Both the position numbers and the translations under genes were made by a program. From assembly GCA_029641185.1 (NCBI GenBank), contig JAPWGK010000001.1, positions 3,546,501 to 3,610,500 on the forward strand: DNA of 64,000 nucleotides, read 5' to 3'. Under the pieces are notes generated by a model, which saw only the letters and a program-made list of their open reading frames with translations, did no database searches and was not told where the DNA came from. Of this stretch, positions 23,992 to 36,139 are shown one piece after another (positions within the stretch are counted from its first letter, which is position 1; every line of letters starts with the position of its first letter). The stretch comes from Pseudofabraea citricarpa (Eukaryota; Ascomycota; Leotiomycetes; Helotiales; Dermateaceae).

Positions 23992-26529
23992 GTTTTGGGG
24001 TGTAAGGTAGTGTGGAGGTGGTGAAGGGTGGTGAAGGCGGAACAACCGCAGGTAATGATGTGGCAGAGCGTGTAAGGGAGGGTTTGATCCTTTCATCCAA
24101 TCCGAGGCGTAGCTAGCGTATTGCAGGAAATCAAGTAGAAAATGAAGGGAAAAAAGAGAACTTACAACTCAGTTCAAAGCAGGCGGCGAAGATCGGATCT
24201 GTAGCCTGCGCGCAGGGTCGCGGAGCTTCCTATATTGCAGTATGGGTATCAACAATATAGAGATTAAGTGTGTTTGAATGTTAGATCGGCTAGAAGAGTC
24301 GATGCGTACCTAGGTTGTAGTTGAAGTCTTGAGAAATTTGTGGAACTTGTGAATTTGTGAAATGACAACTGGGAAAAATCGTAATACACAAGAGAGTTTT
24401 GAAAGCCCAAGGGGCGCAAATCAGTGCCTTTGACCTTGGCAAAAGCTGGGCAACCTACCTGGGTAGGTAGATCAATCTGGTCTTCCTGGCAGCAGCAGAT
24501 GTGTAGAAAAGCTGAGGTGCGATGATGCACAGAAATTAGGGAACGAACGTTGAGGTTCCGGAGGTCAACGCGACGCCCGCTTTAGCGCGTTGTCCAGCGT
24601 TTAAACCTTATCTTCTGCCCCACCTCCCCACGGTCCACGTGCCTGTCCCCCTCACTATTCCTCTATCAGAATTGGCATCAAGGATTGTCTCTCGGAGAAT
24701 TTCTAGCCTCACTTTCCCGCTTTTGAATGTGCTTGTTCCCTTGATAGAAAGTAGTAATCTATTTTCAGCCAAGTCTTCCTTCAGCTCGACCGTAAACTCC
24801 TAGCCAAGTAACTTTGTGGTTGCGTACCCGGCCAGAATTTGATTCCTGAGGATGCCAATTCAAACGTTAAACTGGAAATTGCATTCACCAATATTTTATT
24901 TCATTATTTGCTTCTTGATCTTATAGCACGCAAGGTAACACTTGATATAGAGGATACAAAAGCCAAGTTTTAAACTCGAAAAGAAATCTTGGTTCCTTGA
25001 CTCTAAAAAGAGTTCCTGCGGACTTATCGCTGGCAGATCAAACCACGCTTTTTATATATCTTGTTTTACATATTAAGAAAGTCGCCACCTATAAAAAAGC
25101 TGGATCCTTTCTAGGTATAAGAAGAAATCAGGCAACTAAGGCAGTGGCTACATTCCAATCCATAGATGGCTATCGCTTAGTTTAGAACATACCTGCCAAG
25201 GTATCTGTACAGTCCATACTAAATAATAAGGTTTGCGGGTACCTTAACGACATTTTTGCCCGTCGAAACATTGAACAAACTAAAAAGATCGCCCCATTCT
25301 TGAGTCTTGAATCTCGATTTGTACCCTCTTTTCTCTTCCTCTTCCGCTTTTAAACTTCAACTAGAAATCAATAGTCTGGGTCGACATGCAACAAAGTCGC
25401 TCAGAAAGGGAAGATCAATGGCAACCTTATTTTCCCCACCTACGTCGTAGTCGAGTGGATGTTTAAATTCATGGCGCACAAGTAAAGAAAGAAATAATGT
25501 TTCTCTTCGGGTGGGAAGGATGGAGAAAGTGTCAGTTCATCCAATGAGGGAAGGATTCATAGAACACCATATAAAAGCTCCAGCAGAGAGTTTTCTTTGT
25601 CTGCTTGAAAAGTTGCTATCAGTATATTCATATCGCACCCTGTCTGGGTCAATACAATTTGAATTTAGAGAGTAGTGCGCCGTTTTGGGTGTTTATAAAG
25701 TTAGATTTGTCTAATATGTCGAGAATAGAGATGCGCCATAGAAGTGTTCAGCCCTATCTTGCAGACGTGCAAAGAATTTTCCATTTCGGAAGCTAAGAAA
25801 TAGGGAAACCGACCGTCTACTGTTTTGTGAGTCTAGCTTGGGTTTAGTATAAGGTACCAAACTTTCTTCCAGTAACTGATTACAGAACAAGTTGGGCGCT
25901 GAGCACGGTGAGGATAATAGATTATGGAGTTGGAAACACTGATGAACAGGCGAAGAGGAGATCAATTTGGGACATAGAGAATACTCATAGTTGATTGGGT
26001 ATAAGTGAAAATTTGTATAGAAGAAAGCGAGCTCTCAAAAATGTGTAACAGTTCTGATTTCTCATAAGCAGTGAGAAAATATTTTACAGCTGCCAGAAAG
26101 ACAACCTTCTTCAAAGAAACACACAAGAAGGGGGCAAAAAGGTCGAAAAAAGCTACACCATGATTGCTTCTGAAAGGGCTATCAGACGTCGCATCACTAC
26201 CTCATACGGAGGCTTTTCTGTTGTATAAGACAAACTGTTGAAAGTCAGAAAGAAACCTGTGGTGCGGAATTAAGCGAACCGACGAGGAAGAAATAATGAA
26301 ACCAATTTTTGATTTCAATACGGAACGTAACACTATGCTCTCGTATCCTATCTCATGGTTAATTTGGGCTGATAACAGTTGATCTGAATCCCGTCGCAAT
26401 AGCAAGACAGAAAATGACAATGTCACGTGAGTAATGGTAGTACAAGTGATGTCATGGTGTTCAAATGGTTATTTATTCTAATGATCATCTCTAAACCATT
26501 CTATAACACCATTTCCCCACGTCTAAGAT
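23992..26529. other. intergenic, promoter side of the SNF2 gene
   Basis: About 2.5 kb with no supported gene. A TATAAAA-like word occurs near 25570 with no recognisable coding region after it. A 62-codon frame at 24997-25185 lacks any family resemblance. Confidence 0.5.
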
Positions 26530-27348
26530 TTATGCTTGTGCTTTTTCTTGGCCGACTCGGGTAACCAACTCAAGACCCTCGACAAGCTTCTCTGGCTGAC
26601 TCAAGAAAGGAGAGTGAGAGGCGGCGATGTTGAAAATCGTGACATCACTACCCATGGAAGCAGCAATGCCTTGCTGCACTGGAAGTGGGATGGCTTTATC
26701 GTCCTCACAGACGATATACGAGCACGGCATATGGTGCCATGGCTCGTGGGTAGATTTACCAGAAAACACAGCTGCTGAAGTATGAGACAGCTGTGAGATC
26801 CATTTCTGCTGCTCAGCAGCGGATAGGTCGTGATAGAACACGTTTTCAGGATCAGAAGAATGGCAATAATCTCCCTATGAACAGTGAGCAATGCTGGTCA
26901 AGGACTAGTGTTTTATCTCGGGGAAATCTCGTACCTCGAACTTCATCCATGGGAGAGGATTTCCTCCAAGTGCGTCAAGTAGGCTTGCACCCTTGGGAAG
27001 CGCAAAGGCGGTCATGTATACCATCTGAATCACCCCACCTTTCTTTCCTGCACTCTTTCTTTGCGAGAAACCGAGGTCTTCTACTGCTGAGGAGCCAACC
27101 ACACCTCCATAGGAATGTGCTACGACGACAATTTGCTTTCCCTCTTCTGCAAGCTTCTCCAATGCCACTCGCACAGCGGCAGCATCGTCAGTCAAAGTCT
27201 TAGTGGGAGGCTCGGCTCCGATTGAAGGCAGAGCAACCGCTTCAGTGGGATAGCCAAGTGTCTTGAGCTGATCCCGCACAGTGTCAAAACCGGCTGGAAA
27301 ATGCCATGCACCAGGCACGAAGAGGATTGTGGGTTTGGTAGAAGCCAT
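26530..27348 (-). CDS. alpha/beta hydrolase (AB hydrolase-1 type esterase-like)
   Basis: Two exons, 27348-26935 and 26874-26530, separated by a 60-base intron (GTACGA...ATAG) give 252 residues. The fold is recognised by the N-terminal strand ILFVPGAWHFP (8-18), the nucleophile elbow VAHSYGG with Ser79, an acidic residue in CEDD near 195-198, and His225 in ASHSP. That order and spacing fit the Ser-Asp-His triad. There is no signal peptide, so it is probably cytosolic. Similar fungal proteins hydrolyse small esters or act in detoxification; the substrate cannot be read from the sequence. The gene is close to the usual 240-270 residue length and looks intact. Confidence 0.88.
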
Positions 27349-28919
27349 CGTGAGAGTCAGATAAGTGTTCTGGAAGAAGTTGAGAAGAGCAAAGTTAAAG
27401 TTACATCAGATCTCAGATGCTCAGGACTCTTTGACTCTTTGACTCTTTGGGCCCCTCCCGCTTCTCAGATGAAGAAGCCCTAAGAACCGGGTCCTAGACT
27501 GTAAACAGTGCATGAAACCCAATCCCGCTTCCGCTCATAGAACGGGTACTAACTTGCCAAGTGGATGACATTATTCAGATCCTTGTGACGCACGGCTTTT
27601 CTTTCCAAAGGTTTAGCTGATAAGATAGTGCAGCCACTCAGAAGCAATGCTTTCAGGTACCACGCCGATCCATGAGGCGTTGAGTTTTGTCGTACTCCGT
27701 ATCGTCGCGTTTCTGCGTCGTCAGGTCTCCAGCAGTGTGGGGATGTCCTCTTCGATTCGTCAAGTACCGATATCTACCCGGGAATGACTTCGGCATCTGT
27801 TTCTAACTTTCCAGCAGGGGTCAATTAGGGGTATCTGGCAGCTTGACTCTTTGGGCAGCGGCGCAATCCAACCAAAGAGACTAGTTGGGATGACCGTTGA
27901 AAACTCGCCAGTTGGCAGGAAAGCTGGGTCAGACCAGTTCGTCAGGCAATGGCGCAACAGGGGCTGAGACTGGGGTCCAAAGTAATGAATATCTCCAGAC
28001 AAATCTGCAGACAACTCAACCCACACGACTCGAGTTGAGATGCAGGAACCCCAAGGGGAAAAGATCGTGCAAGATCAAAAAAGCCAAAAGTCTCCAACAC
28101 GTTCTTGAAATAATATGTTCCGAATTCGTGCAGCAAAACCCGCCCCTCTCGTTACAGAGTCAACCCGGCGATTGCTTCACTCGAGTCGTTCCGCTCGCTT
28201 GTCACACAAGCAAGCATATCGATGCTCTCGAATCTCGCCTCTTGGTTTATTGAACTCAAAATTGGCACAGAAAGCATTTGGAGCTTTGATCCGATTGCGT
28301 ACAATCATCCTACGATATGGAAATATCCCGATCCTATATCAATGTAACATGGAGAACATCTTCTTTACCGTCCGAATGGTACCAGCTTCTATCACGCTCA
28401 CAATCTAGAACGCCAAAGATGCAGCTATTCTCTGATCCATCTCCCCGCTCCCGGGTCGGGATCCCTAGTCATGTTATAGTCTGAGACGCTCGGAGTGGCT
28501 TCGGGGGCGCGGGTTATGGTTCCCCAGGACTAGCAAAATATAATTGGGAAATTTCTTTTGGCGATCTTATCCTCTACGGATTTGACTGCCGACTCAAAAG
28601 GTCATCTTGTCGGCCCTACCCAAGTAATCTTCAAACGTTCTTTTGATAGCGGGGCCCATTTACATCACATGTTTTTTTGGCATAGCAAAAGAAGACCTGG
28701 AAATGAAAAATCTGCAAATCCGTTCTCGACTGGGTTACTGCAAGGCTGATCCTTAGGCTCAACTTCAATCGGGGGACCAAGGGGGTGTTGGTACTACATT
28801 CTACCCTGTGAGAGACTCTGCAGTATTCAAGCTTTATAACTCACGAGGAGACCATTGTTTTTATTTTCAGGTGGAGAGTTGTTGTTATTGTGGCTCGAGA
28901 ATCACTAAGTGTCGAAACG
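27349..28919. other. shared upstream region of the hydrolase and the PTH11-like gene
   Basis: The two flanking genes are divergent, so this 1.6 kb holds both promoters. No supported coding region; short frames here have no consistent coding texture. Confidence 0.55.
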
Positions 28920-30386
28920 ATGGCGGACATTGATCTTACGGAGAACCGGCAGGGAGAGCTGAAGGCTACGTTAATTGCAATGACCATTCTCGCAGTGATC
29001 TTTGTTGGTCTACGCTTCAAGTCAAGATATATGAAAGGGTTTGGCTTCGGAATGGATGATTTCACTATGGTGTTAGCGCTGGTAAGTAAACCTCACGTTT
29101 GACAAAGCGTCGCAACATGCTAACCAAACCTTCTAGATCTTCTTGTTTATTACATGTGGCGTGTGCTTAGGAGGTAATAGGTTCTTGGTTTTCTGTACAT
29201 TCATAAAAAGCTGACTCAATCTAGGAATTCACTATGGCCTTGGACGACATGCTGCAGCTTTAGAAGTGGCAGATTTGATGAGCTATGGCAAGGTTGGTTC
29301 CTCTAAGTAAGCTTTTCTGAGAGTTACAGTTCTCTAACATGATTATTCAGACACTTATGGCATTTGAATGCGTCTATGTGACATGTATAGCCATAGTCAA
29401 GGTTTCTCTTCTAATGATGTACTGTCGTATCTTCCCTGTACGCAGTATCAAGATTGGCGCATACGTACTAAGTGGTATTTCCATTGCCTGGTCTATCTCC
29501 ATCATCATGGTTTCCATCTTTCAATGTACGCCAATCGCAAAGACCTGGAACCCTACACTCGCCGGACATTGTATCAACCTCAAGGCTTCGTTCGTTGGAA
29601 ATGCTGTGCCGAACATCTTAACTGATGCGGCTATTTTGGCACTTCCTATGCCTCAAGTCTGGAGACTACATACAAGTTTGCTACAGAGAGCTCAACTTTC
29701 CTTTGTCTTCCTTCTTGGAAGTTTGTAAGGAACCTCTGCTGCTTACCGTAGCCTTTAATCTAACGAGTTCTACAGCGTTATCTTCACAAGTATCTATCGC
29801 TTCACAACACTTTTCCAATTTCAGCCCGCAGATGTCACTTGTAAGCTTACTATGAGCGCAATCATTGCATCGCTCCAGACTGACCGATTCTATAGGGACC
29901 CTAGCAACGGCACAAGTATGGTGCGTGGTCGAATCATCCGCAGCCATCATCTCCGCATGCCTTCCCACCCTGGGACCAATCGTCCAAGTCGTAACACGCT
30001 CACTCGGAATCTCCACTGGCGCACGCAGCACATCACGTTCACGATCAGCCGGCACAGCGCTCAAGACGATCGGAGGCACAGGGCACGTCAGTAAAAATGG
30101 GACAACAGGAGCGAGTGGGAATTTCGACGCAGCCAAGCTGAGTAACGGGTCGCGGCAGTTCCAGAGGCTACATGGCGCGAATGGCGATGCGTGGTCGGAG
30201 AACAGTACGAACAGCAAGACGGATACCGTTGCGGTGGCGGATAGGGAATTAAGGCACAAAGAATCCGAGGATAGCGATGAGATCCCGCTCAATGGCAGAG
30301 TCATGGGCATCCAGGTCAGAACGGATCTCGATGTAGAGTGGAGTAAGAACGGCAAGAATACCCCCGAACCGTCGAGGAAGTTTTGA
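28920..30386 (+). CDS. PTH11/SAT4-like seven-helix membrane protein (fungal rhodopsin-like domain)
   Basis: Six exons give 398 residues: 28920-29081, 29137-29173, 29225-29292, 29351-29724, 29776-29840 and 29896-30386. All phases join. Landmarks of the fungal rhodopsin-like domain are present: MDDFTMVLAL after helix 1, GIHYGLGRHAA, the FECVYVTCIAIVKVSLLMMY helix, IFQCTPIAKTW, FVGNAVPNILTDAAILALP, FVIFTSIYRF and the WCVVESSAAIISACLPTLGP helix. A hydrophilic cytoplasmic tail of about 120 residues follows. Family members include PTH11, which senses surfaces in rice blast, but most are orphan. The third donor is GTTGGT, required by phase. The start at 28920 is the first ATG in frame. Confidence 0.87.
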
Positions 30387-30872
30387 GCATCATGTAAAAT
30401 TAAATATAAAACTATATAATGATTACACATCTGTCTCCATCCTGTGTCTGAAATGTGCCTTTCATACATATGTGTACTTGTAAATTGTATGAATCTAACA
30501 AGCCTCTCTCGTAAGACACGTAGATAGTAACAGCAGAGAGGGTTTTGCGGACTGCCGGCCAGACTGAGTAGTAAATATGCTGTATTTCTTTCCTTTTCCC
30601 CAAGAAAGAAACACGAAGAAGAAGCAGAAGGAAGGAGGGAGAGGGGAGAAGATAAATAGGTATACAAGGAGCAATTCCGTATCAGAATTTTACAATAAAC
30701 AAAAGAAAATACCGAAAAACGAAGTCGCTCGTGAAGATACATAAAGAAAATAGAGGCAAGAATAGAAACCTGCACATGAATCCCTATGAAGTGCGGCCGC
30801 TCTCCTCTCGCGACAACATAGCGACAAATACGCGGAACTGGACTCCAACAAAGACAAACCGAAGTCCAATTC

Positions 30873-30997
30873 GGTGGTGTGGTGTAATGGTAGCACGTGA
30901 CGTTGTGGTCTATCTCCTCTGCGAGATTTTCTTACGAATATACAAAATAAGGATTTCCAAATCCGTTTCAATCTGGGTTCGATTCCCAGCACCGCCA
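30873..30997 (+). tRNA. tRNA-His(GTG) candidate with a 54-base intron
   Basis: The acceptor stem GGTGGTG pairs with CACCGCC over seven pairs (one G-T), followed by discriminator A. The D arm is GTGT-AATGGTA-GCAC. The anticodon loop reads TTGTGG with anticodon GTG (30905-30907), and the T arm is CTGGG-TTCGATT-CCCAG. The anticodon stem TGACG/CGTTT is interrupted after position 37 by an intron at 30909-30962, the canonical tRNA intron position. The outermost stem pair is T-T. A73 and absence of an encoded G at -1 both fit eukaryotic tRNA-His. Internal A and B boxes (TGGTGTAATGG, GGTTCGATTCC) are present. Confidence 0.7.
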
Positions 30998-33459
30998 ATA
31001 ACTCTTGGTCAAATTGAAAATTAAAGGTGGTTTGATCCCACCGGTTCGTCCGATATCTTTTTTTGTTCTTTTTGTGGGCGTTTTTATTTTTTGGTCGTGA
31101 TGCCTATTGATTAGTGTGGGCGGTGGTGGCAGGGTGGGTCTACGGCTTAGAGAGAAAAGAAAAGAAAAAGTTAAACGAACAAATAGCTGCTGCTAGCTAC
31201 TACATGCCTCACTACATTCTTACTACTCGCTCGCCCTTCGACTTTTTGTTACTTGTTCCTGATTACTTAAAGTTGGTTAGAAAGCTACTTATTTTCATGC
31301 GAAGACTTGTTAGCAAAAGCGAATAAATTCGTAACAGGAACGGTTATTTTGTTCTAACTCTGTCTTTTCTTGCTTCAAGCATTCTACTATAAAATGCCTA
31401 ACATCGTAAGAATAACACATTTATCAAAATCAATAACGAGAAGCAAGTTTCACAATTACTAGCCTTGGATAGTTGCGACCTGATAGTGTTACACTTTCTA
31501 ATCAGAGGTCTAGAGATACCTATTTACTTTTATTTTATGTAGATTAATTAGCTTGATAAAATCCGAATCTTAGAAGAAGTAAGATAGATGAGATTAGAAC
31601 CTGATGACTTACTTTTTTAAATAGTAAGCTTTTACCAAACAGGATTTCCTGTATTTTCGTGTCGCATTTGATGAGAAATATTATTAGTTTTTTTTAATTC
31701 GCTAGAACAGCTTCCGGAACATCACAAGGTTAAAATATGGTTTTGATTTGAGCTTAACCAAGAAACTTTAAGTTCGTATTTTAATACGAGCTATTATACC
31801 TATATAATAATATGTGGTCGGGGCAGAGTCTTGCTGTTTATTTTTCACGCTTTGCTAAATGAAATAAGAGGTAAAGAAACCCCTCCTCGCCCTCCGGAAT
31901 CTTGGACATATACCAAGAATACTAGGAATAATTCGGCTCTTATCAGCTTTCAGCTTTTGGATATTTTTCTTACTCCATTTCTCAGATGGCCAATGATTTT
32001 CTTTCAGGTTTCTTATTCAACACGGTCTTCTGTTATGAAATCTAGTTTGGTCACGAAACTATAATGGTTGAAATGGTATTAGAAGGAGAATAGATCTTGA
32101 TAGGTTCATTTCGCTATACAATAGTTGAATCTATCGATTCATATATGGAGTTACTTATCTTGTGGAACACCCCTCTGTCATCTTACATCCCCTGAGTTTA
32201 GATAGTTTCAAAGGATAGCTTAATATTGACTGAAGTTTACTCACCGAAAGCCATCCTTCCGTGCTCCAATAATGTCTATATTATATATCACTAGATTGAC
32301 AGCATACTCGTAAACATACACATAATTGTGGAGGCTTCCCATTCGACTGATTAAGAAGCAGATCCTAGTCATTTCTAGATTTTCTCGGCTATTCGCTCAA
32401 CTCTGTACAAGTTGAAAAAAAGAGCATCAAACCAGCATACCAATTGATATGAAGTATGAAGCAAGATGATAGAAGGAACAAAAAATCTAGAAATACCTCG
32501 AACCCTCCTCAGCTTCCTGCTCCAGATGAAATAAAAAAAGGTCTCAATAACACGCCAACCCCCTTCTCTATCCGAAAGCAAATACAACTGCAACCGAATC
32601 GCATATTAGCGAAGAGGCTGAATCGAAAGCTTAAACCAACAAACCAAACCCAGAACCCAGAAACCACGCAACGACTTATTAATTACCCGTCACAAGTCAA
32701 ACATCAGACGGGAAGTCTGGAAGTCGGGACACGCCAGACACACCAACCACGCTCGCGCGCGTGCTCGCTTTACTGCGTACCAGAACCCAAACCCAAAAAG
32801 TGCCAGCCAGCCAGCAGCTATACCCAAGCCAACTCTGCTTCATCCGAATCCAGGTCGTCGGTCTCGGCCGAGACAGCACGCACACATATATGCTGCATCA
32901 ATATCAGATAACCTTTTACCTTCTGCCTTGCTTTTGCCTAGAGGCTAGAGAGAGCCAAGAGCCCGCGTTTCACGCCTAGATTAATAAGAGATGGCCTTGG
33001 TACGTACAAGCGAGATGGGATGGCGCGCGTATCGTATTATATGTATGCTACGTGTATGCGTTGCGAGTACGGTCGAGGGAGAAGATTAGCGAGAATAGGA
33101 GAGGCAGAGGAGGAATGGGAAAGCAAGCATTTTACCTGTTTGTGAGGGAGCTCGAGGAATCCCTTGCCTCTCGCTTTGCCTTGCCTTGAGTTTGTCCTCT
33201 CTCGTTTATAACCGAAGGCATATTTGTGCGCCGGATGCGGGCATAGATAGATTCCTGCTTTCCCGGCCTTTTGTATATTCATCTTGCCTGTCTCTCGTTC
33301 TATTTCTTATCGGGCTCTGGTCATTCACTCTTTTGCTTCGCTCTTTCGTCTCTTCGTTCTTTCGTCTCTTCTTTCTTGGGACTTGAACCTGGACTTGGAC
33401 AGCGTGTGCGTCGAAGGACTTTGTTTCATTTCCACTTCAACTTATCACTTTCCGACATT
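30998..33459. other. intergenic spacer, no gene seen
   Basis: About 2.5 kb, AT-leaning between 31330 and 32400. No supported gene or element. The last 300 bases are pyrimidine-rich and probably hold the PAQR gene promoter and leader. Confidence 0.55.
31058..31064 (+). terminator. possible RNA polymerase III T-run
   Basis: Seven consecutive T, 61 bases beyond the tRNA candidate, the first T-run of this length downstream. Its distance makes it only a possible terminator. Confidence 0.3.
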
Positions 33460-34905
33460 ATGGAGAAAGGGAGAAACCCGATTATCCGACGAACTAGTCG
33501 TTCGCCGTCTAATGATCATGATCACGAGTCTGAACAGCAACAAGAGCAACAGCAGCAAGAGCAACCTCTTATGCTAGAGAAGGGCTTCCGTATTGATGTG
33601 AATGGGCAGAGAGAAGGAGAAGCTGTCAAGCTCTTGGGATGGAATGAGATTGGTTCGTCTACAAAATCCCCGAACAATGTTTGCACCTTTACAATTTTCT
33701 TGTGCTAACGGAATTTTGTTGTAGAATCATGGCAACAGTGAGTGAATTATACACATTTCTTATTTCAAGTCATTCATAAGAAGTGAAAGTGGCTAAAAGT
33801 AGAAATAGGGACAATGAGTATATCCTTTCTGGATATCGGTAAGTCGTCTACCTCACCTACTTCCTTAATGAGAACATCACATCTGACAAGGAACGTCAAG
33901 CCCAGCTTCATCTTCTCTCCGCAAATCACTGCAGAGTTTAGGCCATCTGCATAATGAAACAGGTATGTCACTCTCACACTATCGCTAAATATCAAGAAGT
34001 GAACTAACACGTGCAAAAACAGTAAACATCTACTCACACATCTTCGGAGCAATCCTGTTCATGATCCTGCCCGTGTACATATACACGAGCGTGATACCCC
34101 GGTGGATACAAGCCGACCTAGGCGACATTGTTGTCTTTACAACATTCTTCTCTGGCGTAACTATCTGCTTTGTGTTATCTGCTTTGTAAGACATCACTCT
34201 CCCTTTCCTAACCCTACCCTATATCCATGTTGTAAAACTAACAACCCGTAAAAAGATTCCACACCGTAGCCAACCACAGCGAGATGGTCGCCGCGTTTGG
34301 GAACCAGCTTGATCACCTGGGCATTGTGATTCTGATGTGGGGCTCGACACTTCCCACCATCTACTACGGATTCTACTGTAACAAGATGCTGCAATGCTGC
34401 TACTGGTGTATCGTACGTTACCTTCCCTTCCCCGTGCCCAAACCGCCAAATTCCAGAATTTGAAAAAGACAAAGCCAAAGCCAAAGCCAAAAAAAAAAAG
34501 TCTCAACTAACACGCTTCCAGATCACAATCCTCAGCATCCTGAGCGCAATAGCGACCATGAACCCACGCTTCCGGAACCCAGCACTGCGCCCATACCGAG
34601 CAGCCATGTACGCGCTCCTCGGGCTGTCGGCGCTGGTCTTCATCTTCCACAGCATCGCGCTGTACGGGTGGGAACTGCAGAACCAACGCATGAGTCTGCA
34701 GTGGATGTGCCTGATGACGGGGCTGAACTTCGTGGGCGCCGGAGCCTATGCGGCGCGCGTCCCCGAGCGCTGGTTTCCCCACGCCCATGACTTTCTGGGC
34801 TCCAGCCATCAGATCATGCATTTCATGGTCATCTTTGCTGGCCTGGCCCATCTCGTCGGCTTGTTGAAGGCCTTTGATTTTGTGCACGCGTATCCGGCGT
34901 GTTGA
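33460..34905 (+). CDS. PAQR-family seven-helix protein (Izh / adiponectin receptor / hemolysin III-like)
   Basis: Seven exons give 333 residues: 33460-33652, 33725-33737, 33809-33838, 33901-33962, 34023-34185, 34256-34412 and 34522-34905. Every junction preserves phase. Family motifs are clear: ESWQQDNEYILSGYR before the first helix, HNETVNIYSH (E..N...H, about 96-105), LDHLGIVILMWGS, and the C-terminal SHQIMH (His302 and His306), the motif that binds zinc in adiponectin receptors. Yeast Izh proteins act in zinc and sterol homeostasis and the animal relatives are ceramidases. The N terminus has a Gln/Glu-rich segment and no signal peptide. The second exon is only 13 bases but is needed for conserved residues SWQQ. 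Confidence 0.9.
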
Positions 34906-35566
34906 GTGCACTGGGATGCAGGATAGGGATTTATTTTTTTTTATTTTAGGGAGGATTGCGGATGCTTGAGAAGGGGCCTTTTTGGATTGAGTTTGGAATG
35001 GAAGATCTTGGGGAACTACTTTGGTTCTTCTTGTCTTGGGAGCTGATGCCTTTGGACGGGCAAGTTGTTCGGCAGTTGGCACCATTTCTCGAACAAACCA
35101 TTGAGAAATACAGGGTTGGGTATGACTGAGCGCATTACTTGGTTGCCACTGGCGTACCTCAGCAGTATGTTTATGATAATCAGGAAAGTCGGAGGATGAA
35201 GAATGGCAGCAAAGACAAACATGCTTGCCAGAAAAGTTCAGCATTGCAAGGAGTACAAGGGATAGGGTATCAAAGGGTCAGACCCATACGCATTTGATCT
35301 TATACAAAGATAGAGGAGAATACAAAGTCTACCACCAAGTGAAAAAGAGAAAAGCCACCAAGAGTGAAGAATTTCTACAACCTTTGTCGTTGACACCTAA
35401 ACCCGCTCCCTGAATTTTACTCCTAAGCCGGTCCGCCCCCAGCTCGGTCTGTCCTAACTCTTACATGAAGAAATACATAAATCAACGCCGCTCGATATTC
35501 ACCCGCACGTACGTACAAAGGGAAGTAGGTGGAGCCGATTTTTTTTTTACGTCGCTAGCATCTCGT
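34906..35566. other. intergenic between convergent genes
   Basis: 3' flanks of the PAQR and mitochondrial SSB genes, which converge here. No coding region seen. Confidence 0.55.
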
Positions 35567-36139
35567 TTATTGCTTCTTGGGCGACAGAACCTCGAATTTT
35601 TCTGTGGCTAGTCAATCTCTACTGCATCAGAGTATCAGAAGAAGAGGTAAACCTACGCTGTACAACGCTCAAGGAGCTTCGGTTCTTTCCAGCCTCGTCT
35701 TGGTACGTGCTCATTGATGCATCACCCTCGACATAAACCAAAGTTCTAAGCCACGGCCCAAAGTCAGCATTCTGCAGCTCTCTGAAGGAAATAGAAGAAA
35801 CGTCTCTGCATTCTGCGTCCTTGCAACAACCGTCTGCCACCACTCTCGGAATGGATGATGAACATACCCCTTATCTAATCCAGCAATGAAATCTCTCTGC
35901 GGGCCCTCAGGCAAAAAGCTCACGACGCGGAACCAGCTTGTCTTCTGGTTATCCCTAGGGCCGCTGTTGGTGCCAACGGCATACTTGAGGATCTCGTTGC
36001 CGGTGCTGGTCGCTTCCACCGTAGGGGTATCTGCGAGACGCCCGATGATGGTCATCTTTGCGAAGCTGGACTTGGGGGTCGAGGTGCTGAAGGCTCGGGT
36101 GCCCATTGGCAGAGCTCGGCGGAGGAGGAAGGAAGACAT
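35567..36139 (-). CDS. RIM1: mitochondrial single-stranded DNA-binding protein (Rim1-like)
   Basis: Three exons, 36139-35868, 35745-35657 and 35601-35567, in phase, give 131 residues. The N terminus is a basic, Ser-rich mitochondrial presequence (MSSFLLRRALPMGTRAFSTS). It is followed by the OB fold of SSB proteins: MTIIGRLADTP, LKYAVGTNSG, TSWFRVVSF, YVEGDASMSTY and a short FEVLSPKKQ end. The length matches yeast Rim1, which coats single-stranded mitochondrial DNA and stimulates its replication helicase. Without splicing, the frame runs on into intron sequence and loses the last two strands, so the introns are well supported. Confidence 0.9.

Noticed and set aside
23992..24096. Extended SNF2 N terminus from the ATG at 24096
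   Set aside because: The extra 35 residues are Pro/His-rich and leader-like, and the 23991 ATG has a much better context. Kept only as an alternative.
24997..25185. 62-codon frame with helix-turn-helix-like texture
   Set aside because: No conserved domain, no partner exon and AT-leaning surroundings; too weak to call a gene or transposase relic.
29681..30775. 364-codon minus-strand frame
   Set aside because: Antisense to the last exons of the PTH11-like gene and no family resemblance; the sense exons are spliced in phase with clear motifs.
30873..30997. tRNA-Gln reading of the tRNA candidate
   Set aside because: The body resembles tRNA-Gln but the base after U33 gives GTG, and the loop TTGTGG with C after the intron fits His.
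34507..35244. 245-codon minus-strand frame
   Set aside because: Antisense to the last PAQR exon; GC-rich coding sequence on the plus strand leaves the reverse frame open by chance.
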